Origin: Parasitella parasitica
Lineage: Eukaryota > Mucoromycota > Mucoromycetes > Mucorales > Mucoraceae
Direction of reading: 5' to 3'
Length of the DNA: 64,000 bases
NCBI GenBank assembly: GCA_025201805.1
Contig: MU619239.1
Coordinates: forward strand, 304,978-368,977
Under the pieces are notes generated by a model that worked only from the letters and a program-made list of their open reading frames with translations, ran no database searches and was not told where the DNA came from. Within the stretch, counting starts at the first letter, position 1; each line of letters begins with the position of its first letter. Made by a program: the position numbers and the translations under genes. Shown here one piece after another: positions 1 through 11,366 of the stretch.

Positions 1-32
<32 letters not shown>
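1..32. repeat. Poly(A) run at the window edge
   Basis: There are 32 consecutive A, followed by a further A-rich stretch. It is probably a genomic homopolymer at a contig or window edge. No gene is attached to it. Confidence 0.9.
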
Positions 33-34
<2 letters not shown>

Positions 35-881
35 ATAAAAAAAAAGAAGCTTCCTAAAAAGAGAAGTCGCCAAGTTTCCATATCAAAACGGTAATGGGAT
101 GATTTTACTTTACTGTCATGCTCTCGGATAAATACTTCCGTTCTTAACAAAAGTCTTATCACCTAGTATCTAATAATCATTATTCAAATAGCTATATAAC
201 ACTGAGCATCTTATTTATTGGATTTTGATCATTTCTTAATAGCTTTTTTTAATAGATGGTACGATTCCGCGGAAAAAAATTAGAGATCTCGATCCGATCT
301 AGTAACAAACATTCATAATAAAGTTTCGATTTCAATCTTCCATAATTACGCAATGAAGTTTTCTGCTATTTTAATACGTAAATGCGGTGAATTCTTTGAG
401 TCCCAAAATCAATTTTGAATCTCGTGTCTTCATCATCGTTTCTTTGGAGCATTGATGCTCCATTGCCAATAAAAAAAAAAATACAAAATTATAATGTTGT
501 TTATTACCCTAGACAATGCCAGATTGAGATAAACTCATTATTATCTGTTTATTATTACCGTTCTTTTGCGTTAAAAAAAAATCTTGAAAAGAAAAGTTCT
601 TTTTCGAGCCTTTCATTTTATGAAACTTAGCAAAAGAATGAGCAAAGATACAAATTATATCTGTGCCTTGAACAATTTCACATTAATAAGTTTTATTGTT
701 CTTCTAAAACTATTGCCCGCGTTTAACTTATATGTTGTTGAAACCAGTATATTCAACTAAGTTTTTTTCCAATCTTCTATTTTTGAGCATAGATCCTTTC
801 CCTTATAAAAAAGACTCTTTCCTTTCTATTGCTATTCCCTTGCATACTTTTTCATCTTTATATTTTTTCAACGGAATCTAT
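33..881. other. AT-rich intergenic region upstream of the receptor-like gene
   Basis: I see no convincing coding region. A 71-codon reading frame at 415-630 opens with TTG, is low-complexity and matches nothing I know. A TATA-like element at 804-810 lies about 75 nt before the ATG at 882. An in-frame ATG at 732 would add 50 residues to the next gene. Confidence 0.6.
804..810 (+). promoter_or_regulatory. TATA-like box of the receptor-like gene
   Basis: TATAAAA lies 72-78 nt upstream of the chosen ATG at 882 and downstream of the alternative ATG at 732. If this is the working TATA box, it supports 882 as the start. Confidence 0.4.
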
Positions 882-2652
882 ATGTCAACAACTGAACAGA
901 CACCATCAAACTTTACATCAGCCGATTTGCTATACAATATACAGCAATACATGAACCTATTGACTGCTTCTAGCGCCACATTAGCCATTTCTATGGTTTG
1001 CTCACTTTTAATTACAATAACCTACATCCATTTGCGAATCTCCCACCCTGATATAGCCAACAGAGTATCGCTAAGATGTGTTTTCATGGCAAGCCTCATG
1101 AATCTAATCAATTCGATATTCGACATTGCTATCGTGTTAATTGTCGGCGATACATACCTCTGCAGAGCTAGTGCAATAATCTCAATGTTTACAAGAGTCA
1201 TGAGTGCTGTATTTTTGGCTCTGGTGGGTGTCAATTTAGTACTTGTTTTTGTTTGTAATGTCAGTGCCTCGGCCCATCGATTGGAGTGCTTCTATTACCC
1301 AAGTGCCATCATCTATGGCTTGTTAACTATCACCATGCCTATAGTAGAGTCATCTGACGACGTTATATCGCCCGACACTGACCTTCGATGCTATTATTAC
1401 ATACATTACTATCAATTCCTCGGCCACAGAAACATGCTATGGGTAAGCAGAAACACATAGAAGGTAGCCAAGTCTTTCAATTAACGCTGTTGTATGTGTA
1501 GATGTGGTTTTATGGCTTCTTATTTCTATCAATTGTCATAGCTGTCATTTGCTCAATCATTTCCCTGATAAAATTGATGCGCGAACATCGCGCATTGATT
1601 CGAAAGTGGGTTCATATTGCCTCCATGTCTCAAACAGCCGAATCCGCCCAACCAAATGTGGAGCAGCGTGTCAAATCGCAATCAAACATATTCATGCGGG
1701 TAGTTTCACGATGTGTCTTGTATCCCCTTGGTAAAGTATACATATTTTAGTGCCATGAATATTCACACATTTAACACTCGGTAATATAGTTCCATTTATC
1801 AGCAACATTTGGGGATTTATTTTCCAAATCTATCTGATCAACCCTAAGAACGGAGTCCCCAGCTTTGCATTCTCCATTACTGATGCTGTGTTCCGATGTC
1901 TACAAGGCTTTTTTGTATCCATTGTTTTCTTTAGCGATCCAGCAATCACGCATTATATGTACAAGCAATGGAGTCTCTGTAAAGAAAAGTACATTGATGA
2001 CTTTAGCCAAATTCGTAGATACAGTGATGGTCAAGTGGAAATTGTAATTTTGGACAACGAAAAAAGCAACCACACAGAAGGATCAAAAGGCCAACCATCC
2101 TCTATCTCCATAATGCCCTTTTCTTCTCCGCGCAAGCCTTCTGTTTGCAATAAAAGCAAAACAGTTCAGCAGACACCAGCAACAGATAGCAATGAAGGGC
2201 TACAAAGCAATGTCGATTTTGAAACCAATGCTCTTAAACGTATCAACAACGATTGTGTAACTTTCAATACAGTTCCTATGCGACGCTTAAGCGTGCCACT
2301 GTCTGTCTATACTCGAATTCACCATACTGATACTTGCATCAGCTTGTCTTCGTCTTTGCCATTACCACAGTCATCAATTTCATCGTCTAGTATTACAGCA
2401 GTAGATTTTTACCCTCCTTCACAGTCTGGTGTTGCTGATCGTCGCTCTAATTATCGTATATTGGTGCCTTACAAGCATCCTCGCTTAGCGTCTGCCTTTC
2501 ATTGGTTCCTGGTCAAATGTGGATTTGGAAAATCAAATTTGCCTAGTTCTCCCGCTGCCTTAACATCTTTTCAGCCAAACCAACTCTCACCTACCTCTGA
2601 TTCCTCTTTGGTTGTGGATCCTCCCTCCCCTGTTCATCCTCTGACCGAATAG
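882..2652 (+). CDS. Putative seven-transmembrane receptor (Git3/cAMP-receptor-like GPCR)
   Basis: Three exons (882-1442, 1502-1730, 1790-2652) give 550 residues; both introns are GT-AG and phases close. The first two exons encode five or six hydrophobic helices, beginning near residue 30, with a long helix followed by basic residues (LIKLMREHRALIRKW). Exon 3 adds another helix and then a hydrophilic Ser/Thr-rich tail of about 230 residues. A conserved-looking YPLG...P segment spans the second junction, as in fungal glucose/cAMP-receptor-type GPCRs. Such receptors sit in the plasma membrane and signal through G-alpha and cAMP; ligand and coupling cannot be told here. The start at 882 is preferred because it puts a short polar N-terminus before helix 1; ATG 732 is in frame. 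The topology is visible, while the family assignment is inferred. Confidence 0.72.
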
Positions 2653-3240
2653 TAATTGATAGCATCATTTATGCCATAAGAAGCGTACCACATTATACCT
2701 ATTAAGCTTCTTTAGGCAACCCTTATATACCCATTTTTTTCTAATGTCAAAACCAAACATTACTTGTTCTATTTAAACGAGATTATATACTCCAAAAACA
2801 AACAATGAAGTCAAGTAAAGTTATTAGGATCATTACCTTCATTAAGCGTTACAAGCTATGCAAGTTAAGAATGTGCATGTAGCTCTTAAAATCCAGATCT
2901 TCAACGAGATATCAACCGTAAGGCATAATGCGCCATATAATGTTAACGAGTATTGTAATGATGGTTTGATAGCTGTATTCAATAGCAAACGTATCTTAAT
3001 TTACATGGCAAAAAATCTGTTGTTTAAGAGTTTTCGATTTTTATTATCCAGTTAATCTTATTCAAGGAAAACAAACGCATTGATAACGTATTATGCAATG
3101 GCAAGCATGATGACGGTGAATGAACGAGTCAACTATCCTTTTTCTTTCCATTATTATCTCTCTTTTCTTTCCTCTAGTTTGTCTCTACTTTTCCCTTGCA
3201 CTTTGCTGTTTTGTAAAAAAAACCAAAAAAAAAATCTGTT
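2653..3240. other. Intergenic region with a pyrimidine-rich stretch
   Basis: I recognise no gene. A 65-codon frame at 2858-3055 starts at an ATG but has no domain and no support. From about 3140 to 3210 the sequence is strongly C/T-rich, as is common just upstream of starts in these fungi. It leads to the ATG at 3241 of the decayed kinase gene, so a relic promoter may persist. Confidence 0.5.
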
Positions 3241-6234
3241 ATGAATTTCTTGCAAACCCTTGTTTCCGATAACAATGATCATAAGTACCAAGCAGAGCTG
3301 ATACAGACAGAATTACTGCGTATTTTAGCAACAAGCCTAACTTACGCGATTTGGGATTGGCGATTGGCATCAATTGCCATAGATACGAACTTTTTTCTAC
3401 ACTATTTGCGCCAATGGATCAAGCTACAGCGGCGAAAATCTGCTGGTTTTGCACTGGATGGCTGATAGGCTATACAAGGCTATTTGGGAAAATATCCTGG
3501 AGCATTCAGCTAACAAGCAGTCCGCTAATCTCGGTCTACAGTCTGGACATATGGTGCTGTAGAAGGTGAAACAGATGCTTCCTTCAACCCCTCGCAACCC
3601 CACCAATCAACATTCATTTCCTATGCAACACCGCCGCCATAGTCTTTTTTTATAAAATGAATAACGCAACATTGCTCGTAATATGTGGAAGAAGAGAAAT
3701 TATGAAATTCCTTAGTACGGCCTCCAAAAATGCTGGTTCCATTGATCATACTTCTGAATCAAGTGATACTCCTAATAATATTTCGCCTGGTATGCCTGGT
3801 ATCTGGAGTAACATCAGATGTAAAGAGGAGCAACCCAGATTGTTATCACTTTTGATCCATCAAATCATATCACTCGTCAAGCGATTGTCCCTAATGTCAC
3901 TGCCGTTGCCATTGCTTCTGCTCCTGCTATGATAGCCTCTCTAATATTTTGAGCCTGTCCCTGCTGATCTTACACCTCCGGCAAACTATTTAACAAATGT
4001 TAATTGGGGACCTACTACCACCACCGCTGGCTGGCCGGCTCCACTTCAAACCTCACTTTTACCTCAAGTACAGGCTTCACTGCAGCAACCACAATCATTT
4101 TTTAATCAACTCACAGATGTGCCAATTGTTTTTATACGCCTACAGCAAACCAATTCAATCAAATTGATTTTGCTTGTATGGTAGCCCTCACGAATAGCAA
4201 CAAACATCAGCATTATCAACAGCAATATAGACAATATCAGCAGTATCGATAATGTCAACGATACCAACAACAGTTTTTGCTGCACCAACAAAATGCTCAG
4301 AATTAAAATGCTCAACTGTAACAAAAATATCAGCAACAATATCAATGCCAATATAGCCCTCAACACTATTTATCACAACAATCTCTTCATATTTTCAATA
4401 GCAGGACGAAGAAGATGATGAGCAGCAGCAGCGACAACAACAAACCAAACACCGTATAGCTTAAATGCTAGCTCCAGTATTGTTACCAGCCAATTCATCT
4501 GGAACTGGCAGCGCTCAGGGTAATAAAAAACAGCTTATGCACGAGGCCTCTGAAGCAATATACACAAAGGCAGGATATTTGCAGCTACGATACAGAAGAG
4601 GAATGGCTGGCTTTTGTAATCGTCTAAGAGACAAGCTGGATAACCGTTTTAGAGTGCGATACACCAAGTACATTTTTCAAGTCAATGAAGAAGTCGGCAG
4701 TGGTACTGCAGGCGCGGCGAAGGCTATTAACTACGTGAAGGGCGCTGGCAGCGACTTTGCTGGCCAGTTCGCGATGAAGGAGATATCGGTGATGCGCCAG
4801 TTGGAATTCTTCGACGTTGAATTGAACGCTTTGGATATTATGAATGAAGTCAAAGGCCTGAACCTGAAACATCCCAACTTGATGTGATTGCGTGAAGTCT
4901 TTTTGAATCCTGGATCCCTAACGATGCAAATCATTATGCCTAAAATGGTCCTTAGTGTTGATATCATGACATGTAATGTCGGTCAACGGTACGGATGTGC
5001 TTTTAATGAATAATCCGCATGATATATTTCAAATGAGGTTAGAAGTGTATATTGAGCCTTGTTGAGTCGTATCTACTCACTGTTACTTGTTTGTAGCTCA
5101 TGAGTGGCCTGGCTTATTTAATACATGGCGATTGGTTCTTCCATGCTGATATCAAACCGGGAATTCTCCTCGTAGACCGCAATGGTAATATCAAGTTGAC
5201 TGGCTTTGGGTTTCTGGGCAGAGTGGGTGTCAAAGAAGGCGAATTAAGAGGAACGTCCATTATTGGAATCCAAAAAATATAAAAGCCAGAGGTTAACGAG
5301 ATACGAAAACTTTATGATACTTTATTTAAGATCAAAATTGCATCTACTAAGGGTGATTTATTTAGGTTACTAATTGAGAAGGCTAAATTTCAGTAACAAT
5401 CTACTTGATAGAGTGCGATGTAAGGTTGTACAATAAGGGCTACACATCTTTGATCTGACAGTGCCCTAACCTTTATCCTGGTGCACAGGTCTGCGTTACA
5501 GGAATACCCTTCTTGATTTGAAACAAAACAGAGACTTTATTTTCAAGTGTACACAAGCGTATAATATCACACCATTGGACAATCTTCAATCTTCAATTGA
5601 CATACATCGCCATAATCTCCTGTCTCTAATTATAGAAGATCATTCATGGTAAGAGACAAAGAATGCTTTAAACGTATAACATTTCATCTCTCACTCTAAT
5701 AACATCATGTAGCTCCAGAATTAGCCGATCTAGACAAGCTGTGTGACGAAAAATCTGATATGTGATCTCTTGGCACTTTATTGTATGAATTGGCTGCAGG
5801 CGTTCCATTAGTGGGTGGCTACACTCCAGAAGAAATATATGAAAAAATTATCTTTTGCAGGTTCGATAAGTACTGTCCACTAGACATCCACCTACTCTTC
5901 AAGTAACTGATATCTCTCAAAATTACATCGACCTGGTGCATTCTTTGTTGCAAAAAAATCCAGAGAGTATCGCCCTACGCCGCCCTCGCTTTTTTGATGT
6001 TGGGCCGTGTATTTTCTGTGCCAATTCCTCTTTTTTTTTTTTTAAAAAAAAAAAACGGTACGTGCAGTATATTGGGTTGCAAAGTATGTATTTTCTTATT
6101 GACATCATCTGTTTAGAGTCATTTTCTCCATCTCAAAGTTGGTACTAGAAATAAAGAAACGAGAAAAGCATTTGCAAAAATTTTACGCAAAGCTCAAAGC
6201 TGATGAAAGCTCGCTACTTTCTCATGTGCTTTAA
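3241..6234 (+). pseudogene. Decayed Ser/Thr protein kinase gene, possibly STE20/PAK-like
   Basis: Coherent protein fragments run in order but in shifting frames. They are an N-terminal domain (from 3241, frame change near 3465), a polar Q-rich stretch full of stops (about 4190-4400), a kinase N-lobe (4680-4960, with GSGTAGAAK as the glycine loop and FAMKEI as the lysine motif), a catalytic loop (5095-5285), an activation/APE segment (5713-5880) and a basic C-terminal helix ending at 6234. Several essential features are broken. The His-Arg-Asp motif reads HAD, DFG reads GFG (the metal-binding Asp is lost), and the Asp-Met-Trp step has TGG changed to TGA at 5763-5765. A 363-nt repeat splits the gene at a former exon-intron border. 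DIKPGILLVDRNGNIKL resembles PAK/STE20 and related kinases; the subfamily is uncertain. It is almost certainly non-functional. Confidence 0.75.
5286..5648 (+). repeat. Dispersed repeat, copy A, inserted in the kinase pseudogene
   Basis: It aligns by eye with 50408-50785 on the same strand. Shared landmarks include TAACGAGATACGAAAACTTT, ATAAGGGCTACAC, CCTTTATCCTGGTGC and CTTCTTGATTTGAAACAAAA. The copies differ by substitutions and small indels. It begins directly after the last exon base of a pseudogene exon and ends directly before that intron's GT donor at 5649. I see no long ORF and no terminal inverted repeat. Confidence 0.8.
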
Positions 6235-7998
6235 ATAAATTAGTCTTAACCTATAGTCTTTCTCCTTCAAACGCTGACAGTTTGAAAATATGATAAAAAC
6301 CTTAAAAACATGCTGCTGCAAAGCTTGTGATAGATCCTCAATTAAGGAAGTTTCTCGCCAATTCACAAGCAGCGAATAGAATAGGTTTCTATTCAAGAGC
6401 ATGTTGATACATAACCAAGGCAATCGATTTTTTGTTAAATACTAATCAGCACCATTACTTGTTTAAAGAATCCTTGTCTTTGACGATTTGCGCTGTATTA
6501 TCATCTTGAACCTGTCAATGTTGAATTCACTTATTACAAAAATTTTGGTTTCTTGAAATAAATTTATAGATTGAAGCAATTCGTAGGCATTATAGAATCA
6601 TTCATATGCTAGTTGGTTGCTCCGGTTGCGCATAAAGTTTTGCTTCTGCAGATATGCTCCTTGGGACCGACAATAAGTGGATAACAATACTCGTACGGTT
6701 TGAACATTAACCGTAGAAATTCTGCCGCAAAGCATATAAAATCGAACACAGCAAACAAATCTACTAAAGGCAGCTTTGAAAACTTTATTACTTCATCTTC
6801 GACTCAACTGTTGTACGTTGTATGGTGGAGACGGATTTGAATCTCTGAATTACTACTTTTTTTTGGGTCATTTGGGGCGCTTTTACAAAATTATAAGGCA
6901 TACTTAATTACCCAAAGTCTATCTTTTATACCGACCTCATTATAACTATTAATAGCTATTTACAAAGTTTTTAATCTCTGAAATATGTTAATTTTTCGTC
7001 GAGATAAACGCAGAGTAATTTGCAAAAGTGGGACCCCGTATCATTCTTTGAGTTTTCATGAGCAATTACTCATCTTTGTTTTTTAAACTCCTCCAAATAA
7101 GGATGAAAAGCTTGTTATCTCCACGAGATGTGTAGATACAATGACAAACTAGGCCTTTAAAGATGGTGTATAAGGTAGGGTATATTGCAAAGTTTTTAAA
7201 TTCTAAAAATGTGTATTAAAATAAGCCTGTATTGACAGAAAACAGCTAAAAATGTAAGTACGGTTTATGATAAATTTTGTCAGGAAAAAACCAATAAAAA
7301 TTGTATTATTCAATTTATAATTGTTCTCTATGCATAAAGTATCTAATTTTCCAAGGTAACTTACTATACAATTTGTTGTTAAATCAACCTGTCTTTCATT
7401 TTACATCATTTTGCCTAAAAGAAAGCTCAACCACGGTTCAAACTCAGCCAAGACTGGCTATTTGTTTGAGCCGTCTTGAAGACATTCAAAATGTCTTCTA
7501 GTCCAAGACGTTTGTAATCTATGCTACTTGCGTATATGCATATATTGTAACACAACCTTCTTGCTATGTGTTTTGATTAAAAAAAGTAATAGTAATAAAT
7601 TTATTGCATATACAAAGACATATCACAAACTGGGTAGATCATGAAAAGTGGTATAGTTGACTTTTTTTTTGATGTAAATGATATAGAAATGACAGGGCTA
7701 GTTCCAGCGCGAAAAATGCAAATGCCCCAAACTGCTACACATTTAAAATAAACTTGTTAGATGCAATACACATGGTTAATCACGAAGTAAAGAGCACATA
7801 CGGAATCTTGTGTTCTTCGACCGCATAGTCATCATCATTATCGGATAACAGAGAGAATTGTCTAAAATTGCCATTAGTGTACTGTCAAGTGAATCGAAAA
7901 TGCATATTTACCGTTTCAAAGTCTGACGATTAGCATTATGTCTATTGTAACTATTTTGATGGCTGCTGTTGCTACTACTATTACTAGTAATACTACTA
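6235..7998. other. Intergenic region, about 1.8 kb, AT-rich
   Basis: Short open frames (6214-6423 on the minus strand, 7301-7501 on the plus strand) have no recognisable domain and look random. I see no tRNA-like, transposon-like or strongly repeated structure. Confidence 0.55.
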
Positions 7999-9065
7999 CT
8001 AAAAGGAATGAACATTTTGATCAAGCTGCAATTGACATTTTGATTGATACCTTTCTTCTGCTATTAACACGGGGCTATCTGAATCATCATCATCTAAAGT
8101 AATATTGTCTTCTTCTGAATTGTCTTCCTCTGAGTCATCCAAGATAATGATATTGCCAGTTCTTTTTGGTTTGGGTTGTGCAGATTGTCCTGTTTCTGCA
8201 GCCTGTAGCTGTTCTTTTAATCTTTCAATCTTCTTCTGGAGATGCAGATTATCTCTTTCAAGGGTCGAAGATTTTCTTACAGCATCATCACGCTCCCTAA
8301 ATAAAAAAAACAATAGCGAATTAGTGAATCAAAAAGCCGAGACATCACTATAAACAAATGTAATTGGTGGGGGGGGGGAGGGGGGAGTGGATTTGAGATT
8401 TACGTATGAGCTTTTTTTAATCTACTTTGCATAGCCCTATTCTGCACAAGCAAGTCATCTTTGGAGAATGACTCCAGATTTTGAAAAAATGCTTTAGCAG
8501 TAGGGCTATTCATAAGATCATCCAACTCTGCTACTCTGATATACAACGGTCAAATATTAAATCACCAAGCAAGTTGTGTAGCAAGTTTACCTTCGAATTT
8601 GCTTCATGTGCCTTACTGCCTTTGTAGCGCCACGAAGATCATTAGCCATCACCTGGGATTTTTCTCTTTCATCTTGCAAGGCCTGCTTTGCTGTATTAAA
8701 ATTCTGAGTTGCAGTCTCTTTCTCTCTTGTTAGGCTTATTACTCGCAGCTGTAAACTTTGTGTGTGTTCAGATGTCTCGGTGGTAATGAATCCGCTGTCG
8801 TGCTCGTCCTCACTAGACAGGTACAAAGGAGAAATGATTTGTCGGTGATTGCAGCTTTTTTTGCACAGAGGGCAATTGCGGTTTTCATTCACCCAAGGAC
8901 GAAGACTGAAAGAGATATTGTTGAGTATTTAATGAGACTCCTTTTCTCTTGCTTCCTTCGTAATACCAACCAATTTTTATGATAGACATGTCCGCAAGGA
9001 ATGGTGGCAGCATGGTCACCGCTTGCTAGCAAGGGCTGTAAACAAATAATACATTGAAAAGGCAT
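7999..9065 (-). CDS. RING-finger E3 ubiquitin ligase, TRAIP/NOPO-like
   Basis: Four exons (9065-8971, 8905-8591, 8535-8404, 8296-7999) encode 279 residues. The RING starts at residue 5 (CIIC) and continues with CGH, a His, then Cys and CPLC. The sixth zinc ligand is created by splicing: TG at the end of exon 1 joins T of exon 2 to give Cys in HKNCLRPW; read unspliced, the codon is Trp. A long predicted coiled coil (about residues 70-210) and an acidic C-terminus (DDSEEDNSEEDN) follow. N-terminal RING plus coiled coil is the TRAIP/NOPO layout. TRAIP acts in the nucleus, ubiquitylating the replisome at stalled or converged forks. The 178-nt gap to the USP start at 9244 implies a shared divergent promoter. 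A different RING/coiled-coil E3 remains possible. Confidence 0.78.
8367..8388 (+). repeat. G-rich tract inside a TRAIP-like intron
   Basis: Runs of about ten and six G, split by one A, lie on the plus strand within intron 3 (8403-8297). On the transcribed strand of the gene this is a C-rich stretch. Read as plus-strand DNA it could form a G-quadruplex. Confidence 0.7.
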
Positions 9066-9243
9066 GTCGCAGGGTAAAGAACAAAGAGTGTTTTGACAAA
9101 AATGAAAACACAGTTGTTGCGCATAGCTTTTTAAACATTGACCCATTGCCAGTCCATGTGTGACCTCCATGCTGTGTAGACATAAAATTTTATCATGGCC
9201 ATATGAATTGGATACAGTCCTTCTCTTTGTCCCTCTTAGCATA
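9066..9243. promoter_or_regulatory. Shared divergent promoter between TRAIP-like and USP-like genes
   Basis: This 178-nt gap separates the two start codons on opposite strands, so both promoters must lie in or overlap it. No clear TATA box is visible. Confidence 0.5.
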
Positions 9244-11227
9244 ATGTCTAGCAAAAACCAACAAGCCGAGAAGATTGTCAAAGGTGGAAAGAACGATACA
9301 GTTGTCCAAAAAAATACGATTTCCAATCTGTTGAACCGATCCATCAAATTTAGAAAATCGAGATATGTGGACCAGAAACTGGAGCTGTTCAAAAAGAAGT
9401 TTGCGCCAGTCAATGGTGTCTCGGGAGTCGTCCATGCTGCCTCTGCATACGACAACGTAAGTATGGGAGGAGACAACGTAGCAGCTAAGGTGGATTCGAA
9501 TGGATTTTCCAGACCTTCCCAGGTTTTGTTTTCCAAAGACAAACTGAACTCAGGATGGGATGGCATTCATCCTGTTGGATCAGGTCTCAAGGATCTCGGC
9601 CATTTGTCGTCGCTCAATGCTGTCTTGCAAGCACTGACATACACGCCCGCTCTAGCCAACTATATGATGAATAAGACGCACAGCGCTAATTGTAAGCCTT
9701 TTGTTTCGTTTGTGAATTGTGCCAGCTCATTCAATGTTTGGGCCAAAATAGGTACCATCCAGGATTACTGCTTTGTCTGCGCCGTCGAAGAGCATATTAG
9801 AACAGCACTCAAAGGATCAACCTATGCACTTCAGCCTCGGGTATTCGTGGGCAAATTAAAAAGTAAGCGGTACATTGAATGAATCAGTGTAGAATTAACA
9901 CGGTCTCGACTTAGAAATGCCACACGGGTCCTCCAACAAAGACGCTTTTGATGTTTGGAACTACTTTATAGAGCAAATTCAGTCCTTCTTGTTGTCTGAA
10001 AAAAGATCCAAAGACAAGCTCGTCCAAGAAACCACAGCACTATACCAGATTTTTGGAGGATACATTCAAAGCAAGCTGGAGTGTCCTTTATGCAGCAAGG
10101 TTGAAAACACCTACAATTCTTTTTTGAATCTAAGCTTGGATTTAACACAGTGCAGCACTGTTGAGAGATGTTTAACCAAGCATTTCAAACAGCAAGCCTC
10201 AGCATTTAAAGAATGCTCAAGCTGTCAGCACGAAGGCAACCAAAGCGGAACTCAAAGTATATATAGATCGCCCATGGCACTAGCTCTTCGACTTGAAAGA
10301 TTCAGGTCCGATGCAGATAAAACAAAGATCAACAAACTTGTGAAATTCGAGGAATCGATGGATATCAAACGAGTCGTCACAGAAAAGGAAACTGTCCTTA
10401 CAAAATACAATCTATACGCTGTTATTGTACATACCGGACAAACGATCAACGATGGTCATTATGTGGCATATGTGAAAAGCTCGAATGGCATTTGGTACAG
10501 TATGGATAACGATAGTGTGCAGGTTGTGAGTGTGAAGAGGCTCTTGGAAACAACACCGTACATGCTATTTTACAGCAACCCCCCTGTGGCTGTTGAACGA
10601 CCAAAGAGACGTACTCTTACCGCAGCATTGGACAAGGAAAAGGAGGAAGCGGAAGAGGCGATGCAAGGCGAAATAATACTGGATCATAAAGACACGGAGG
10701 AAAGCGACGGTGACATTGCAGTGCCTCAAATTGACAACCAAGAAGAAGAAGAAGAAAAAGAAGAAAAAGAAGAAAAAGAATCAGAGTTGTTGCGATTGAA
10801 GCAGGCAATGGAACAAGCATCTACAAAAGAAAAGGTGGAGAATGCAGCTGCTATTGTAATTGACCACAACGAGAGTATGAAGTCGAAGCGAGAAAAGCTA
10901 GAGGCGCTCATCGAAAAAGAAAGCTCGCAGAGTAAAAGCGCAGAGGCAAAGGGGAAATTGCTGTCGAAAACACCCAACGGCCAGTTTCAAGAGGATATTG
11001 GTACATGGGATGAAGACGGCGAGACAAATGCTGCTGCCAAGCGAGATCAAGTGCTTAGGCAAATTAAACCCAAGAGAAAGAGGGTCGACATGTACGACCT
11101 CGATTACGACCGTGGCAAGCTGAAAAAGGTCAAGAAAAGGCAAGAGGGAAAGTTCGATAAGCCGAATCTATTCCAAATAACTGCTGACATGGAACGAAGC
11201 AAGAAGTCCAAGAAGCATAGCAAATAA
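9244..11227 (+). CDS. USP36/Ubp10-like ubiquitin-specific protease family, catalytic Cys replaced by Ser
   Basis: Two exons (9244-9862, 9915-11227) give 643 residues. The USP Cys box reads GLKDLGHLSSLNAVLQALTY where the family has GLxNLGNTCFLN, so the catalytic Cys is Ser122 and the preceding Asn-Thr is His-Leu. The second USP box (QEDAHEF in relatives) is KDAFDVW. The His box is kept (NDGHYVAYV, His388, then WYSMDNDS), and so is a CxxC...CxxC zinc site at Cys263/266 and Cys307/310. An acidic Glu-rich tail and a basic C-terminus (DYDRGKLKKVKKR, then NLFQ) resemble nucleolar USP36 relatives. Known members remove ubiquitin from nucleolar and chromatin proteins; this copy should bind but probably not cleave. 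ATG 9169 is an in-frame alternative. Family and residues are directly visible; inactivity is inferred. Confidence 0.85.
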
Positions 11228-11366
11228 ACATACATGCCTCTTTTAAACATGTAGTCGTGACTGCAGTCATACAACTCGACACCATTCTACGTTGGAAGAT
11301 TTACTCTAAAAAAAGTTTTACAAGTGTTGATACATCTTTTCTCTCTCTTTAATTGTCAACCAAATA

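Noticed and set aside
3241-3465. First frame of the kinase relic considered as an independent small gene
   Set aside because: Its C-terminal part continues as coherent protein in other frames up to about 3630, so it is a fragment of the decayed gene.
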